A DNA stretch of 53,763 nt from an uncultured Clostridia bacterium (GCA_947630425.1 CANRHN010000006.1:1-53763); one strand, 5' to 3'; positions 41,882-53,763 are shown, counted from the stretch's first letter. The notes: a model not told the origin generated them from the letters alone. A program made the numbers and translations.

Positions 41882-42643
41882 ATGAAACTCGGAAAAATTT
41901 TGTTTGCAATTGTTACTCTGCTTTGTCTGACGGCGGTTTTTGCTGCTTGCAACTACGTTCACGAACACGATTGGGCAATGCGCAGCGACTCTGCCGAACA
42001 TTGGCAGGAGTGCTTTGACGACAAGACGGAAAAAGAGGGAAGCCGCGCGCCGCACATCGACGCGGACAATGACGAAATCTGTGACGAATGTGGATTTGTG
42101 ATGACAACGGGCGACGGCAACCCCGATCATCAACACAATTTTTCCGACAATTGGTCCTCGGATGCGACAAATCATTGGAAACAATGCACAAGTTGTACCG
42201 AAAAAACCGAATTGTCGCCCCACGTTGACGGGGACGGCGACGGGTTGTGCGACGAGTGCCTTTACAACATGAAGGGCGGCACGTTGCTTGACTCCCGCAG
42301 CTTTTGGATCGTGGGCAACTTTGCACCGTCCAATTGGGCAACCGACTACCGTGACGAGCTGAAATTTACGCGCCAATCGGAACTTGACGCCAACGGAAAC
42401 ACCGTGTACGTGTTTGAATTTACGTTCGCCGCGGGAGACAAATTCAAGGTGGTCAACGACGGCGGCAACGAGTACTACGACGGAGAATTGAACGCCACCC
42501 ACCTGACGGCAAACGCCTTGCAGTACTTCCAAAGCCAAGGAGAGCATCAAAACATAGAACTGAAGGGCGCACCCGGACGCTACCGCATAATCGTCCGCAC
42601 AAACGGCGACATTGCCGAGGTGGACGCAGAACCCCTACAATAG
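41882..42643 (+). CDS. Surface lipoprotein with Cys/His modules and a sugar-binding-like domain
   Basis: This is a 253-residue lipoprotein with a signal peptide and lipobox VFAAC (lipidated C23). Two repeats of about 50 residues follow, each with the pattern HxH, about 12 residues, HWxxC, a variable stretch with His and Asp, then CDEC. A C-terminal beta-rich domain (about 138-250, FWIVGNFAPSNW ... VYVFEFTFAAGDKFKVV) resembles the starch-binding folds seen in SusE/SusF-type proteins. The ATG at 41882 has a GGAGGT site. It is closely related to the next gene: 50 bases of the first repeat are identical. Metal binding by the Cys/His repeats is likely; the ligand is unknown. Confidence 0.75.
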   Translation: MKLGKILFAIVTLLCLTAVFAACNYVHEHDWAMRSDSAEHWQECFDDKTEKEGSRAPHIDADNDEICDECGFVMTTGDGNPDHQHNFSDNWSSDATNHWKQCTSCTEKTELSPHVDGDGDGLCDECLYNMKGGTLLDSRSFWIVGNFAPSNWATDYRDELKFTRQSELDANGNTVYVFEFTFAAGDKFKVVNDGGNEYYDGELNATHLTANALQYFQSQGEHQNIELKGAPGRYRIIVRTNGDIAEVDAEPLQ

Positions 42644-42655
42644 CGAAGTACAACC

Positions 42656-43915
42656 ATGCGTAATTTGAAAAAATTGTTTGCACTACTGCTCATACTGACG
42701 CTGTTTTCGTCACTGTGCCTTGCCGCGTGCGACAACACCCACAAACACGATTGGGCAATGCGCAGCGACTCTGCCGAACATTGGCAGGAGTGCGCAGATG
42801 ACCAAACGGAAAAACCCAACAGCCGCGCGCCCCACTTCGACGACAACGACGACGGCAGGTGTGACGAGTGCGGCTATGTGATGAGTCAAATCGACAACGG
42901 ACATAAGCACGTGTTCACCACCGCTTACAACACAGAAGAACATTGGCAAGCCTGCACCTGCGGTCAGACGACAAACCACGAGTATCACCAATTCGACAGC
43001 GACGGCGTTTGCTCCTGCGGCTACAAAAAGTCGCAAGGCACGCACACGCACAGCTATGTGACAGCACGCAACGCCACCGAACATTGGCAGCTTTGCACAG
43101 GTTGCGGCGACACAAAGGATCGCGCAGCACACAGCGTTGCGGGCAACTACCTTTGCAGCTGCGGCTACGCATACGACGCACCCGCTACGGGCAGTTTGTC
43201 AAACAGCAACTTTTGGATCATAGGCACATTTACCGACAACAAGGACTCTTCCACCAAGGGTTGGGGCGAAACGCACACCGACAATTGGAAATTCCGCCGT
43301 CTAATTGCGCTCGACTCCAACAACGGTACGCAATACGTGTTCGAGCGGGAGTTCAACAGCGGCGACGAATTTAAGATAGTCAAAGACGGTGGCGGCGGCT
43401 ATTGGGACGGCGAAATAAACGCAAGCAATGTTTCTGCAAGCGCAAAACAGTTCCTTGGCGGCGACGGCGGCGGCAACATCAAATTCAACGGCAACAACGG
43501 CTACTACCGTGTCACCCTGCACTACGGCAGCGGCAACCCCACCGTTGACTGCACGCTCGTATACGGCATAGGCGCAACGATCGCGCCCCACGAACACTCC
43601 TACTCAAGCACTTGGAGCAACGACGCAAACGGACATTGGCACCAAGCCACCTGCGAACACGCCGAGTTGAAAAAAAGACCTTTCAAACCACGTTTACGAA
43701 GGGGACAGCCTTGTCTGCACGGTATGCGGCTACGAAAAGCCCCACACCTGCGTTGCCAAGGAGCAATGGGTACAGGGCAAAACCGGGCATTGGAAAATAT
43801 GCAAGCTCTGCGGCAAGGTCATCGAGCCAACCCGTCAAGCTCACGACGGCACGCCCTGCTCGGTGTGCGGTTACGAATTGGGCGTGGCTATGGGACTGAC
43901 ATACATTCCCGATGA
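42656..43915 (+). CDS. Surface lipoprotein, 5' part of a frameshifted gene
   Basis: This reading frame encodes a lipoprotein (lipobox CLAAC) with three Cys/His repeats (HxH...HWxxC...CxxCG), then a sugar-binding-like domain (NFWIIGTFTDN ... QYVFEREFNSGDEFKIV), then a fourth repeat start (HEHSYSSTWSNDANGHW). After an A7 run at 43670-43676 the frame loses all similarity and reads basic filler to 43915. Skipping one A restores DLSNHVYEGDSLVCTVCGYEK, continuing the repeats and then a leucine-rich-repeat domain to 44519. The intact gene is therefore 42656-44519 with one frameshift. There is only a weak ribosome binding site; it lies 12 bases after its paralogue. Confidence 0.7.
   Translation: MRNLKKLFALLLILTLFSSLCLAACDNTHKHDWAMRSDSAEHWQECADDQTEKPNSRAPHFDDNDDGRCDECGYVMSQIDNGHKHVFTTAYNTEEHWQACTCGQTTNHEYHQFDSDGVCSCGYKKSQGTHTHSYVTARNATEHWQLCTGCGDTKDRAAHSVAGNYLCSCGYAYDAPATGSLSNSNFWIIGTFTDNKDSSTKGWGETHTDNWKFRRLIALDSNNGTQYVFEREFNSGDEFKIVKDGGGGYWDGEINASNVSASAKQFLGGDGGGNIKFNGNNGYYRVTLHYGSGNPTVDCTLVYGIGATIAPHEHSYSSTWSNDANGHWHQATCEHAELKKRPFKPRLRRGQPCLHGMRLRKAPHLRCQGAMGTGQNRALENMQALRQGHRANPSSSRRHALLGVRLRIGRGYGTDIHSR
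43670..43676 (+). other. A7 run at the frameshift point
   Basis: Seven consecutive A after TTG. Moving one base forward here joins the two halves of the lipoprotein gene. It may be an assembly indel, a real mutation with phase-variable character, or a site of transcriptional slippage. Confidence 0.8.
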
Positions 43916-44519
43916 AACTCAAACGGGCTACCTTGTCAGCGGCTACGAGGAAATCGAAAGCGATTTGCGTATTCCCGCGACATACAACAGCAAGCCCGTT
44001 GTGGGCATTGCCGAGCAAGCGTTTATGAATTGCAAAACCATCAAAACGGTACTGCTGCCAAACAGCATAAAGAGCGTGGCAAACTACAGTTTTGCATACT
44101 GTTCCAAGCTTAAAAGCGTAAATTTGGGCAACGGCTTGGAAACCATAGGCGAAAGCGCATTTGCCTACACCGCGATAGAAAGCGTCACCTTGCCGCAAAC
44201 GCTCCGAACCATCGGAAACGGCGCGTTCGAGTATGCCGACTTGACAAGCGTGACCATTCCCGCCAATGTGACGCGCATAGGCAGCTTTGCTTTCCGCAAC
44301 TATCACGGCAATTCCGAGGGCAAAGAGCTTGCCGAGGTTCACTTTGAAAACACCGTCGGCTGGAAAGTCTACCCGCTCAGTTACGACTTCGACCCCACGG
44401 TTGAAGGCGAAGTTATCAACGTGACCGACGCCGCTCAAAACGCTCGTAATATGATAATTCCCAACAACCCCTACAACGATCAATACGGCTATGCCCAATA
44501 TATTTGGGTGCGCGGCTAA
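43677..44519 (+). CDS. Surface lipoprotein, 3' part with leucine-rich repeats
   Basis: This is the continuation in the corrected frame, about 280 residues. It completes the fourth Cys/His repeat (LVCTVCGYEK), adds a fifth (HTCVAKEQWVQGKTGHWKICKLCGK ... CSVCGYEL), and then has BspA-type leucine-rich repeats (LRR_5): VVGIAEQAFMNCKTIKTVLLP, SFAYCSKLKSVNLG, SAFAYTAIESVTLP and AFEYADLTSVTIP. A loose C-terminal tail follows. Such repeats mediate adhesion or protein binding in gut and oral bacteria. As a separate gene the first usable start would be a GTG near 43863 without a ribosome binding site, so independent translation is unlikely. Confidence 0.7.
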   Translation, partial: DLSNHVYEGDSLVCTVCGYEKPHTCVAKEQWVQGKTGHWKICKLCGKVIEPTRQAHDGTPCSVCGYELGVAMGLTYIPDETQTGYLVSGYEEIESDLRIPATYNSKPVVGIAEQAFMNCKTIKTVLLPNSIKSVANYSFAYCSKLKSVNLGNGLETIGESAFAYTAIESVTLPQTLRTIGNGAFEYADLTSVTIPANVTRIGSFAFRNYHGNSEGKELAEVHFENTVGWKVYPLSYDFDPTVEGEVINVTDAAQNARNMIIPNNPYNDQYGYAQYIWVRG

Positions 44520-44541
44520 TCTGAAAATTTCATCACAATGC

Positions 44542-44579
44542 AAAAAACGGAAATGCGATTGCCGCATTTCCGTTTTTTT
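44542..44579. terminator. Bidirectional terminator
   Basis: A perfect stem of about 15 bp (44542-44557 with 44563-44578) has six A on one side and seven T on the other. It lies between the convergent lipoprotein and M60 genes. Confidence 0.9.
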
Positions 44580-44593
44580 ACGCAAATATTTGA

Positions 44594-47500
44594 TTACCCT
44601 TTCTTCTTTTTGATAACTATTATGACCGTCGTCACCACTGCCGAAAGCGCCAACGCAACGCTCAACCCGATAAACACCAACGCAACCGAGTTTGGCTTGC
44701 GAGATTGCGAACCATTCGTGCCCAACGCGGGTATTTCCTGTTGTGCTTGCAGTATCTCGCCGCAAACGGAGCAGCGCAGCCCGTCCGTCAAGCCCTTTTC
44801 CGTGGCGGTGGCAGGTTTGCCCTTTACAACCTCTTCCGTGTGAGGAAGAGCAGGAATTTCCGCGCCCTCAAAAAGAATTTCGCCGCAACGGTCGCACATC
44901 AGCCCGATGTCGCGCCCCGCATGAGTACATGTGGGCATTTGAAAATTCATGTAGGGAACTTCCTCGTGTCCCAAGGCGGGAATAATCAACTGTTCCTGCG
45001 GCACGTAGTACTCGTATATGCAGCTAAATCCGCACTCCGCGCAGTCGTAGTACTCCAAATTGCCCGTTTGCGTGCAGGTTGGCTCTACTTTTTGGTGTAC
45101 AGTGCCCACCGTGTGTTGATCGTGCAGTTCCAACGTGTGTCCCGCATTGGCAACGCTTACGGTAAAGTCGAATTTGCCCGTGGTTCTGTCGCGGTACACT
45201 GCGGGCAACTCTCCGCTGACGTCGCTACCGAGATTTGCAGGCACTTTTATCGTTTGCAAATTTTCACAACCATCGAACATGCGAGCTATGTTTGCGCCTT
45301 TGTCTATGCGGAAATTGCTGATATCCAACTGCGCAAGCGAACTGCAATTGGCAAACATCGTGCCCAACCACAAGGTGTTGGATGTGTCAAACATGCTGAC
45401 GTCCACCGTGTTGAGCGAGGCGCACCCGTTGAACATGGACGTTGCCCCGCGCATGGCGGAAGTGTCGAAGTTGTCAAACGCCAGCTCCTCGAGATTTGCA
45501 CAACCGCTGAACAACGAACCGCACTCTGCGGGAGAAACTATCGTGCCCGTGTAGACAAAAGCCAAACGAGAGCTGTCCTCTTGGTCGCGGTACAGTCTGA
45601 TGTAGGTATCCATACGTTCAAAGGTGTCCTTGTAGCCAACGGGCGCTTGATGTACGAATTTGATGCTTGTAAGAGTTTTGTAGTCCTTTACCACGGTGCG
45701 CCACTCACGCGAGAACTCCCGCGCAATGCTCACGTCTCCGTAGTCGTCGTTGCCGTCGGCGTCCTTCAACGCGGGGTAGTCGTCCTCTCCGACAGGCGTG
45801 CCGTAGGTGACGTTTATAAAGCTGATGTTGAAGGACTTGGCGGACGTTGTTACAATGTTGACGGTGTGCTGCCCCACCTCCAACTCATCGGAGGTGTACA
45901 CGCACTTGTTGAACAGCTTTTTGTCGGCAAGGTTTATCGTGCCGGCTTCCGTGCCGTCTATCGTCACGCTTGCCGTGCCGTAGCTTTCGTCGGTGTCCGC
46001 AAACACGTCAAAGCCCGTACCGAGAAATTCAAACGCGTAGTTGGCGTTGTTCTGCTCGGTAGAAAGCTTGCCGTTGGCGTCGTTTTCCTCAAAGCCGTTG
46101 TTTTCCTTTTGGTAGTTGCTCGGCTTGACCGTTTGATTGAGCTTTGTTTCCAAACCGGCATACACTTCGGCAATGCAGGTGACATGGGAAGTTTTGTCGA
46201 TGACCAGCTTGAAGTAGCGCAGACTTGTTTCTTCAAAACCAAGACGGAAACGATAGCCGTCGGGATTGGGAGATTCGCCGCCGTACAGAAGCGTGTAATT
46301 GTCGTTGCTTGTTGAACCGTACAAATGCAACTCTTGTACTTTGTTTGCTGCGTTGGCGCGCAGAGCAACATCAAAGTAGTTGAAGCTCTGCACCGAGCCT
46401 GTGTCTATCACAAATTCGTGCGGGTACTGCGGTACGTTGCTTCCCTGCCACTGGTTGTGGTAGAAGGTGTTTTCGCTGCCGTCCACCAGATTGTCTTTGG
46501 ACGTACTGCCGTTGTCCTGAGGCGCGGAAAGCACTTCCCAATTGTCTTTTTCCGCCTTGTAGTCCATTGTGGCGTTTTTGATACTGTCCACAAAACGGGG
46601 TTGCCAACCCTTGAATGCCTTGGCGGCGGCAAGGTCCTCCGTTGTGGCGAGCGGATTTACAATGCAGCTTGCGGGAATGTCTACCGTTTCGTCGCTGTCG
46701 GGAAGCTTTACTCCCAAAAAGAAGTTGCCCTGTCCTCCCCAATTGACAAGATGCGCTTCAACAAACAGCGTTTCGCTCTTTGCAAGCGTCAGCTCGAGCT
46801 TGATGTTTTCCGAAAAATTCGGCGTGTAGTTGGTGGTTTTCAATTCGCCTTTCGACTCGTGTTGAGATTCGTCATAGAATGTGACGGTCGCAACGTCGTC
46901 GGAACGAAGATAAAACACGTACTTTCCCTCTTGCGGCGCAACAAACTTGAACTGCGTTTTGAAGTACTCCACGTTCGTTCCGTGATTGAAATTGGGTCTG
47001 TTGACGCTGCTGCTGCTTTCGGAGCTGTCGGGCTGACGGTCTTTGACAAGTTGTATGGCGTTTTCCACCGTCGGCTTTGTGCCCGCCGCGTTGAGATCCC
47101 ACACGTCGGTGTGAACTCCGTTGTAGAGCAGTTTGAAGCGCACATTCAGCGTAACCGTTCGTCCGCCCAAGGTACGCACCACAATGTCGAAGCTGTCGCT
47201 TTCGGCGGCGGTTTCGGGCGGAGTGTAGGTTGCCAAACGGCTGTTTTCGTCGTAGCTCAGATTGCCGAGTTTTGCTTTGGAAACGCTTACGATTTGGAAA
47301 CTTACGGGACAAGCAAAATTGACGTCGGAAAGGTCGAATACCGTTTGATACTTGCCGTCCACCTCGTACTTGCGCGCCGTTTCCTCTCCGTCTATGCCGT
47401 TGGACCAACGGTAGGCTATCGGGTAAAAATCGGGCAGCGTTTCAAGAAACTCCAGCTGCTGTTCGGTAAACAAGTTCGTCGTCACGTTGCCGTGGTAGAA

Positions 47501-49351
47501 GGTGTTGATCCAAGGCAGCAAATTGACTCGATCCACCAAGCCGATACGGTACACAAAGTCCGCGCGTTTGTTGGTGCAAAATTGCGGATTTATTTGATAA
47601 GTGTAGAAAAAGTCCACAAACTTGTCCGGTCCGAAAGAGTGAATGAGTGTGGAGTACAGCGACAATTGATCGAAGTACTGTCCCTGCGCCTTGTCGTAGT
47701 CGTTGTAGTCTTCGATTGCCGTGCCGTCCCGCTTGGTTTTGCTGACGTTGACGGAGCGTTCGATAGCCGTAAACGGATGCACAAATTCTCCGTGTTCTAC
47801 CGTCACCAAACGCGAATCCATGTTACACAACATTGCGTACATCAGCACAATGAGGGTGTTGTTCCACACTTCTCCCTCGCCGTCGCCGCACATTCCCCAA
47901 TTTACGCCGTTAAAGGTCTTTGCCTGAACGTGCCCCAGCTCGTGGAAAGTGCCCCAATTGCCGCTTGTGGTAAGCTTGGCGTAGTTCATGCAGGTGGGAA
48001 ACCAATAGTATGGCTGTGCGCAACGGTCGCTACCCAACGCCACCGCCTCTCCTGCGGGAACGTGCATGTCGTAAGACATGGTGATGTTGTAGTTGTAGGC
48101 TCTGCCGTTCAAGCTCGAATTGATTGCAAACACCGAGTGCCAAAAATACGCAAGCATTTCGATGTCATCGCAGCTGCGCATGTCCTCGGCGTAGCCGATG
48201 AGCTGTCCGTTTTCGCAATCCAAGGTGGCAATCAAACCCGGAGCTTTGCGCAAATATGTTTCAAATTCGTCCACCGTGGTGACGCCCAACACAAAGTGCG
48301 GCGTTTCAACCGCTCCGCTGATAACCATGTCTACCGCACTGTCGGTGGGCTGAACGTACAACGGTCCGCCGTAAATACAGCCTATGGAGTAGTCGCCGTC
48401 CTCGGTAATGGTAAAAGTCGCGCCCATCATCGGCACTTTTTGATTTTGCCGCTTCCACTGTCCTTGAAGGTGGTAATCGAATTGGTCGTAGTTTGGTTCG
48501 CGTCCATCTGCCGCCGCCTGACGCGCTTCGTTCAACAGAATTTCGTCCCAATGGGCAAAGTAGTCGGCGTTGTTGCCGAAGCTCTCGCCGTTGATACCGC
48601 CGCCGCGGTAGCCCAAGGTGTCCTGATGATGGGTGTAAAGAGTGAGCGTTTGTCCGGACTTGAGACCGCTGACGTGCAACTTTGCCGCTTCGCCCGGCAC
48701 AAGGTAAAGCCCCGTCGTCATCGGCGAACGGTAAATGGGGTCGGTAACAATGTGCTTGGTGACGGCAAGCGCACTTTCCGGTACTTCGCCGTAAATATAG
48801 TCTGCCGCAGGGTGCTTTTTGAGCTGACCGCTTGCCGCCAACTCCATTGCGTGGTCGTTGTAGTAAGCAACTTGGCGCAACAGCATGTATTTTTCGAAGT
48901 CGGAAAACAAATTGCCGTTGTCCTTAAGCCCCTTCATCGGGTACTTGGGGTCGGAGCTTGTGCTGTCTCCCTCCGTACCCTCAAACGTAACTTTGGCGTT
49001 GTTGTCCGTTACCTGCTCACCCGTTTGCGGGTCTACAAAGTAAAACGTGTCCTCCAATTCCTCGGCGGGATGTCGTTCGACGTTGCGTTCGGTCACTTCC
49101 ATTACAGGCTGACGCACGGTAACGCGACGACCGCGTATGTCCTGCAACGACTTGATAGACAAGCCTTCGTTCAGATCCTCGGGACGCACCACGCCCTCGT
49201 TCTGCACATCGACAACGCTGTCGTTAGCTTCCTCCGACAACGCAATCGTTCCGAAATCGGTTTGAGCAATTGCGGCGGAAGCATTGCCGAGCAGCAATGC
49301 GGCTACAAGCATCAGACACACTAATCCACGAAAAACGCTCAATTTCTTCAT
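44594..49351 (-). CDS. Giant surface M60-family (enhancin-like) metallopeptidase
   Basis: This is a 1585-residue secreted protein. A signal peptide (to about residue 29) is followed by an M60 catalytic region with HELGH (H470, E471, H474) and a downstream glutamate in GEVWNN (E494), the gluzincin pattern of mucin-type glycoprotein peptidases. Next are a beta-rich middle part, a discoidin/F5-8C-like domain (about 945-1090), a second beta-sandwich, DUF285-type leucine-rich repeats (FNGCASLNTVDVSMFDTSN), and three Cys modules (CAECG, CDRCGEIL, CSVCGEIL). A transmembrane helix and KKKKG end the protein. It is probably membrane-anchored and acts on O-glycosylated host proteins. The ATG has AAAAGGAAAA upstream. 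Confidence 0.9.
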   Translation of the reverse strand: MKKLSVFRGLVCLMLVAALLLGNASAAIAQTDFGTIALSEEANDSVVDVQNEGVVRPEDLNEGLSIKSLQDIRGRRVTVRQPVMEVTERNVERHPAEELEDTFYFVDPQTGEQVTDNNAKVTFEGTEGDSTSSDPKYPMKGLKDNGNLFSDFEKYMLLRQVAYYNDHAMELAASGQLKKHPAADYIYGEVPESALAVTKHIVTDPIYRSPMTTGLYLVPGEAAKLHVSGLKSGQTLTLYTHHQDTLGYRGGGINGESFGNNADYFAHWDEILLNEARQAAADGREPNYDQFDYHLQGQWKRQNQKVPMMGATFTITEDGDYSIGCIYGGPLYVQPTDSAVDMVISGAVETPHFVLGVTTVDEFETYLRKAPGLIATLDCENGQLIGYAEDMRSCDDIEMLAYFWHSVFAINSSLNGRAYNYNITMSYDMHVPAGEAVALGSDRCAQPYYWFPTCMNYAKLTTSGNWGTFHELGHVQAKTFNGVNWGMCGDGEGEVWNNTLIVLMYAMLCNMDSRLVTVEHGEFVHPFTAIERSVNVSKTKRDGTAIEDYNDYDKAQGQYFDQLSLYSTLIHSFGPDKFVDFFYTYQINPQFCTNKRADFVYRIGLVDRVNLLPWINTFYHGNVTTNLFTEQQLEFLETLPDFYPIAYRWSNGIDGEETARKYEVDGKYQTVFDLSDVNFACPVSFQIVSVSKAKLGNLSYDENSRLATYTPPETAAESDSFDIVVRTLGGRTVTLNVRFKLLYNGVHTDVWDLNAAGTKPTVENAIQLVKDRQPDSSESSSSVNRPNFNHGTNVEYFKTQFKFVAPQEGKYVFYLRSDDVATVTFYDESQHESKGELKTTNYTPNFSENIKLELTLAKSETLFVEAHLVNWGGQGNFFLGVKLPDSDETVDIPASCIVNPLATTEDLAAAKAFKGWQPRFVDSIKNATMDYKAEKDNWEVLSAPQDNGSTSKDNLVDGSENTFYHNQWQGSNVPQYPHEFVIDTGSVQSFNYFDVALRANAANKVQELHLYGSTSNDNYTLLYGGESPNPDGYRFRLGFEETSLRYFKLVIDKTSHVTCIAEVYAGLETKLNQTVKPSNYQKENNGFEENDANGKLSTEQNNANYAFEFLGTGFDVFADTDESYGTASVTIDGTEAGTINLADKKLFNKCVYTSDELEVGQHTVNIVTTSAKSFNISFINVTYGTPVGEDDYPALKDADGNDDYGDVSIAREFSREWRTVVKDYKTLTSIKFVHQAPVGYKDTFERMDTYIRLYRDQEDSSRLAFVYTGTIVSPAECGSLFSGCANLEELAFDNFDTSAMRGATSMFNGCASLNTVDVSMFDTSNTLWLGTMFANCSSLAQLDISNFRIDKGANIARMFDGCENLQTIKVPANLGSDVSGELPAVYRDRTTGKFDFTVSVANAGHTLELHDQHTVGTVHQKVEPTCTQTGNLEYYDCAECGFSCIYEYYVPQEQLIIPALGHEEVPYMNFQMPTCTHAGRDIGLMCDRCGEILFEGAEIPALPHTEEVVKGKPATATEKGLTDGLRCSVCGEILQAQQEIPALGTNGSQSRKPNSVALVFIGLSVALALSAVVTTVIIVIKKKKG

Positions 49352-49438
49352 AAAATTTTCCTTTTATTTTGCGGCGATATGGTGCGCAAAAAACACACTG
49401 TATTTTAATATATAAACATTAACACATTCAATTCTCCA

Positions 49439-49475
49439 CGTCAACTTTTGATAAAAAAACTTTGCGTCAACTTTT
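49439..49475. repeat. Direct repeat in the M60-nifJ intergenic region
   Basis: CGTCAACTTTT occurs at 49439-49449 and 49465-49475, 26 bases apart. On the minus strand the first copy supplies TTGACG, which with TAATGT (49416-49421) at 17 bases is the best, though weak, promoter candidate for the M60 gene. The pair may be an operator. The rest of 49352-49575 is A/T-rich without a gene. Confidence 0.4.
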
Positions 49476-49566
49476 TTATTTTTTATGCAAAATCGCAGGA
49501 AATTTTTTACACATTGCCGCGCAGCTTGCCGTTTGGCAAAGAGATTTTTCTATGTTCAATTTGTAA

Positions 49567-53178
<3,612 letters not shown>

Positions 53179-53211
53179 CCGCGCAGACGCACCCCGACAA
53201 CACAACAAAAT

Positions 53212-53241
53212 AGCTCCCGCCTTTCGGCAGGAGCTTTTTTT
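53212..53241 (+). terminator. Terminator of nifJ
   Basis: AGCTCC (53212-53217) and GCC (53219-53221) pair with GGC (53226-53228) and GGAGCT (53230-53235), followed by seven T. Confidence 0.85.
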
Positions 53242-53286
53242 GCTCTGTAACATATAGTTGCAAATATGCTTTTTTACAGATGTACT

Positions 53287-53763
53287 TCAGTAAGCAAATG
53301 TGAGGGTGATGGTGACGTTGTTGCCGTCGGAAACGTAGCTTATGGTAAGGTTGGTCAGGTGGTCGCCCGTTACAGTCATTTGCAACGTCAAGCCGCTTGT
53401 GGGCAGCTTAAGGTCAGTTCCTTCTACTTTCAGCACTTGACTGATGTTTTCCGCTCTCACCGTCGCTGCAAGGCTTGTCTCCGTCAAATTGTAGCCGGTG
53501 TTGAAGTAGTCGACATTCAACGTAAGAGCCGGCACAAAGCTCGTCACAGCCTCGTAGTGGTCGTTTACTTGCTCCACTGTGAAAGGCTCGTTTTGGCTGA
53601 AGTCATTGTGGCGGTACTTCTCCGTTCCCGTAACGTCGTAACCGTCTCCCTTGGTGTAGGTCAGCTCGCGTGCGTAGTTCAGCAGAGTCCCTTTCTTTAT
53701 CTCTATCTTCTGCTCTATCGTTTTGGCAGCAGATATTTCGTTGTACTTCTCTTGCAGTATCTC
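53287..53763 (-). CDS. Partial CDS, C-terminal part of a protein of unknown function
   Basis: The frame is open from the right edge of the window down to the TGA at 53287-53289, giving at least 158 residues; the start lies outside. The visible part begins with a charged helix (EILQEKYNEISAAK), then a stretch KGTLLNYARELTYTKGDGYDVTGTEKY, and ends in a beta-rich domain (LTLQMTVTGDHLTNLTISYVSDGNNVTITLTFAY). Such Asn/Thr-rich beta strands are common in secreted or lipoprotein C-termini of Clostridia. I do not recognise the family. An internal GTG at 53577 is not the likely start, since upstream codons read on without interruption. Confidence 0.6.
   Translation of the reverse strand, partial: EILQEKYNEISAAKTIEQKIEIKKGTLLNYARELTYTKGDGYDVTGTEKYRHNDFSQNEPFTVEQVNDHYEAVTSFVPALTLNVDYFNTGYNLTETSLAATVRAENISQVLKVEGTDLKLPTSGLTLQMTVTGDHLTNLTISYVSDGNNVTITLTFAY

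Noticed and set aside
46325..49324. Very long open frame on the plus strand opposite the M60 gene
   Set aside because: It is a codon-usage shadow of the M60 coding sequence, with low-complexity His/Val/Arg composition, no ribosome binding site and no domain.
53287..53577. Complete small gene starting at the GTG at 53577
   Set aside because: The same frame continues without a stop to the window edge, so this is the end of a larger gene.

Overview
The window looks like chromosomal DNA of an anaerobic Gram-positive, probably a gut-associated member of the Clostridia. The signs are strong AGGAGG-type ribosome binding sites, TTGACA/TATAAT promoters with 17-bp spacing, a pyruvate:ferredoxin oxidoreductase, Firmicutes-style gene orders (tig-clp-lon-ysxC, lspA-rluD), lipobox-bearing surface proteins with no outer-membrane genes, and a giant M60 peptidase of the kind linked to host glycoproteins. 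I cannot place it more finely from sequence alone.

Layout. 1-480: no gene, but a run of stem-loops. 482-5316: gap and fba diverge from overlapping promoters, then a zinc-ribbon membrane protein, a GT4 glycosyltransferase and a PlsC-type acyltransferase. 5438-9158 (minus): MATE exporter, deoxyinosine glycosylase, HD protein and pepT. 9303-11586: a Gly/Cys-rich peptide and two YitT proteins. 11706-19315 (minus): a tightly coupled glycogen/maltodextrin operon, malQ-glgB-glgP-GH13. 19494-21664: a structured leader with a terminator, then an EamA transporter and an acyltransferase. 21790-28593 (minus): protein quality control (tig-clpP-clpX, lon-ysxC). 28867-30561: rqcH, whose product acts on stalled ribosomes. 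30671-39062 (minus): a packed eight-gene operon (comEA, comEC, holA, membrane protein, M28 peptidase, lspA, rluD, degenerate carbamoyltransferase-like gene) plus a second zinc-ribbon gene. 39069-39275 (minus): a rod-shaped RNA resembling 6S RNA. 39568-40800: an SRAP (HMCES/YedK) gene, then tRNA-Glu(CTC) followed by a tandem array of its own 3' end. 40991-49351: an accessory region with a seven-helix protein, two related surface lipoproteins (one frameshifted at an A7 run) and the 1585-residue M60 peptidase. 49678-53178: nifJ. 53287-end: the 3' part of an unrecognised gene.

How the genes fit together. Glycogen or maltodextrin is released by GlgP, GH13 and MalQ, passes through glycolysis (Gap, Fba) to pyruvate, and is oxidised by the ferredoxin-linked PFOR. 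The surface proteins near the 3' end combine peptidase, sugar-binding-like, leucine-rich-repeat and Cys/His modules, which suits interaction with host or dietary glycoproteins. Tig, ClpXP, Lon and RqcH form a proteostasis block.

The observations I would follow up first are the tRNA-Glu 3'-end array, the unclassified leader before the EamA gene, the carbamoyltransferase-like protein with all three signature motifs altered, the frameshift in the surface lipoprotein, the 6S-like RNA touching comEA, and the degenerate ComEC nuclease domain.
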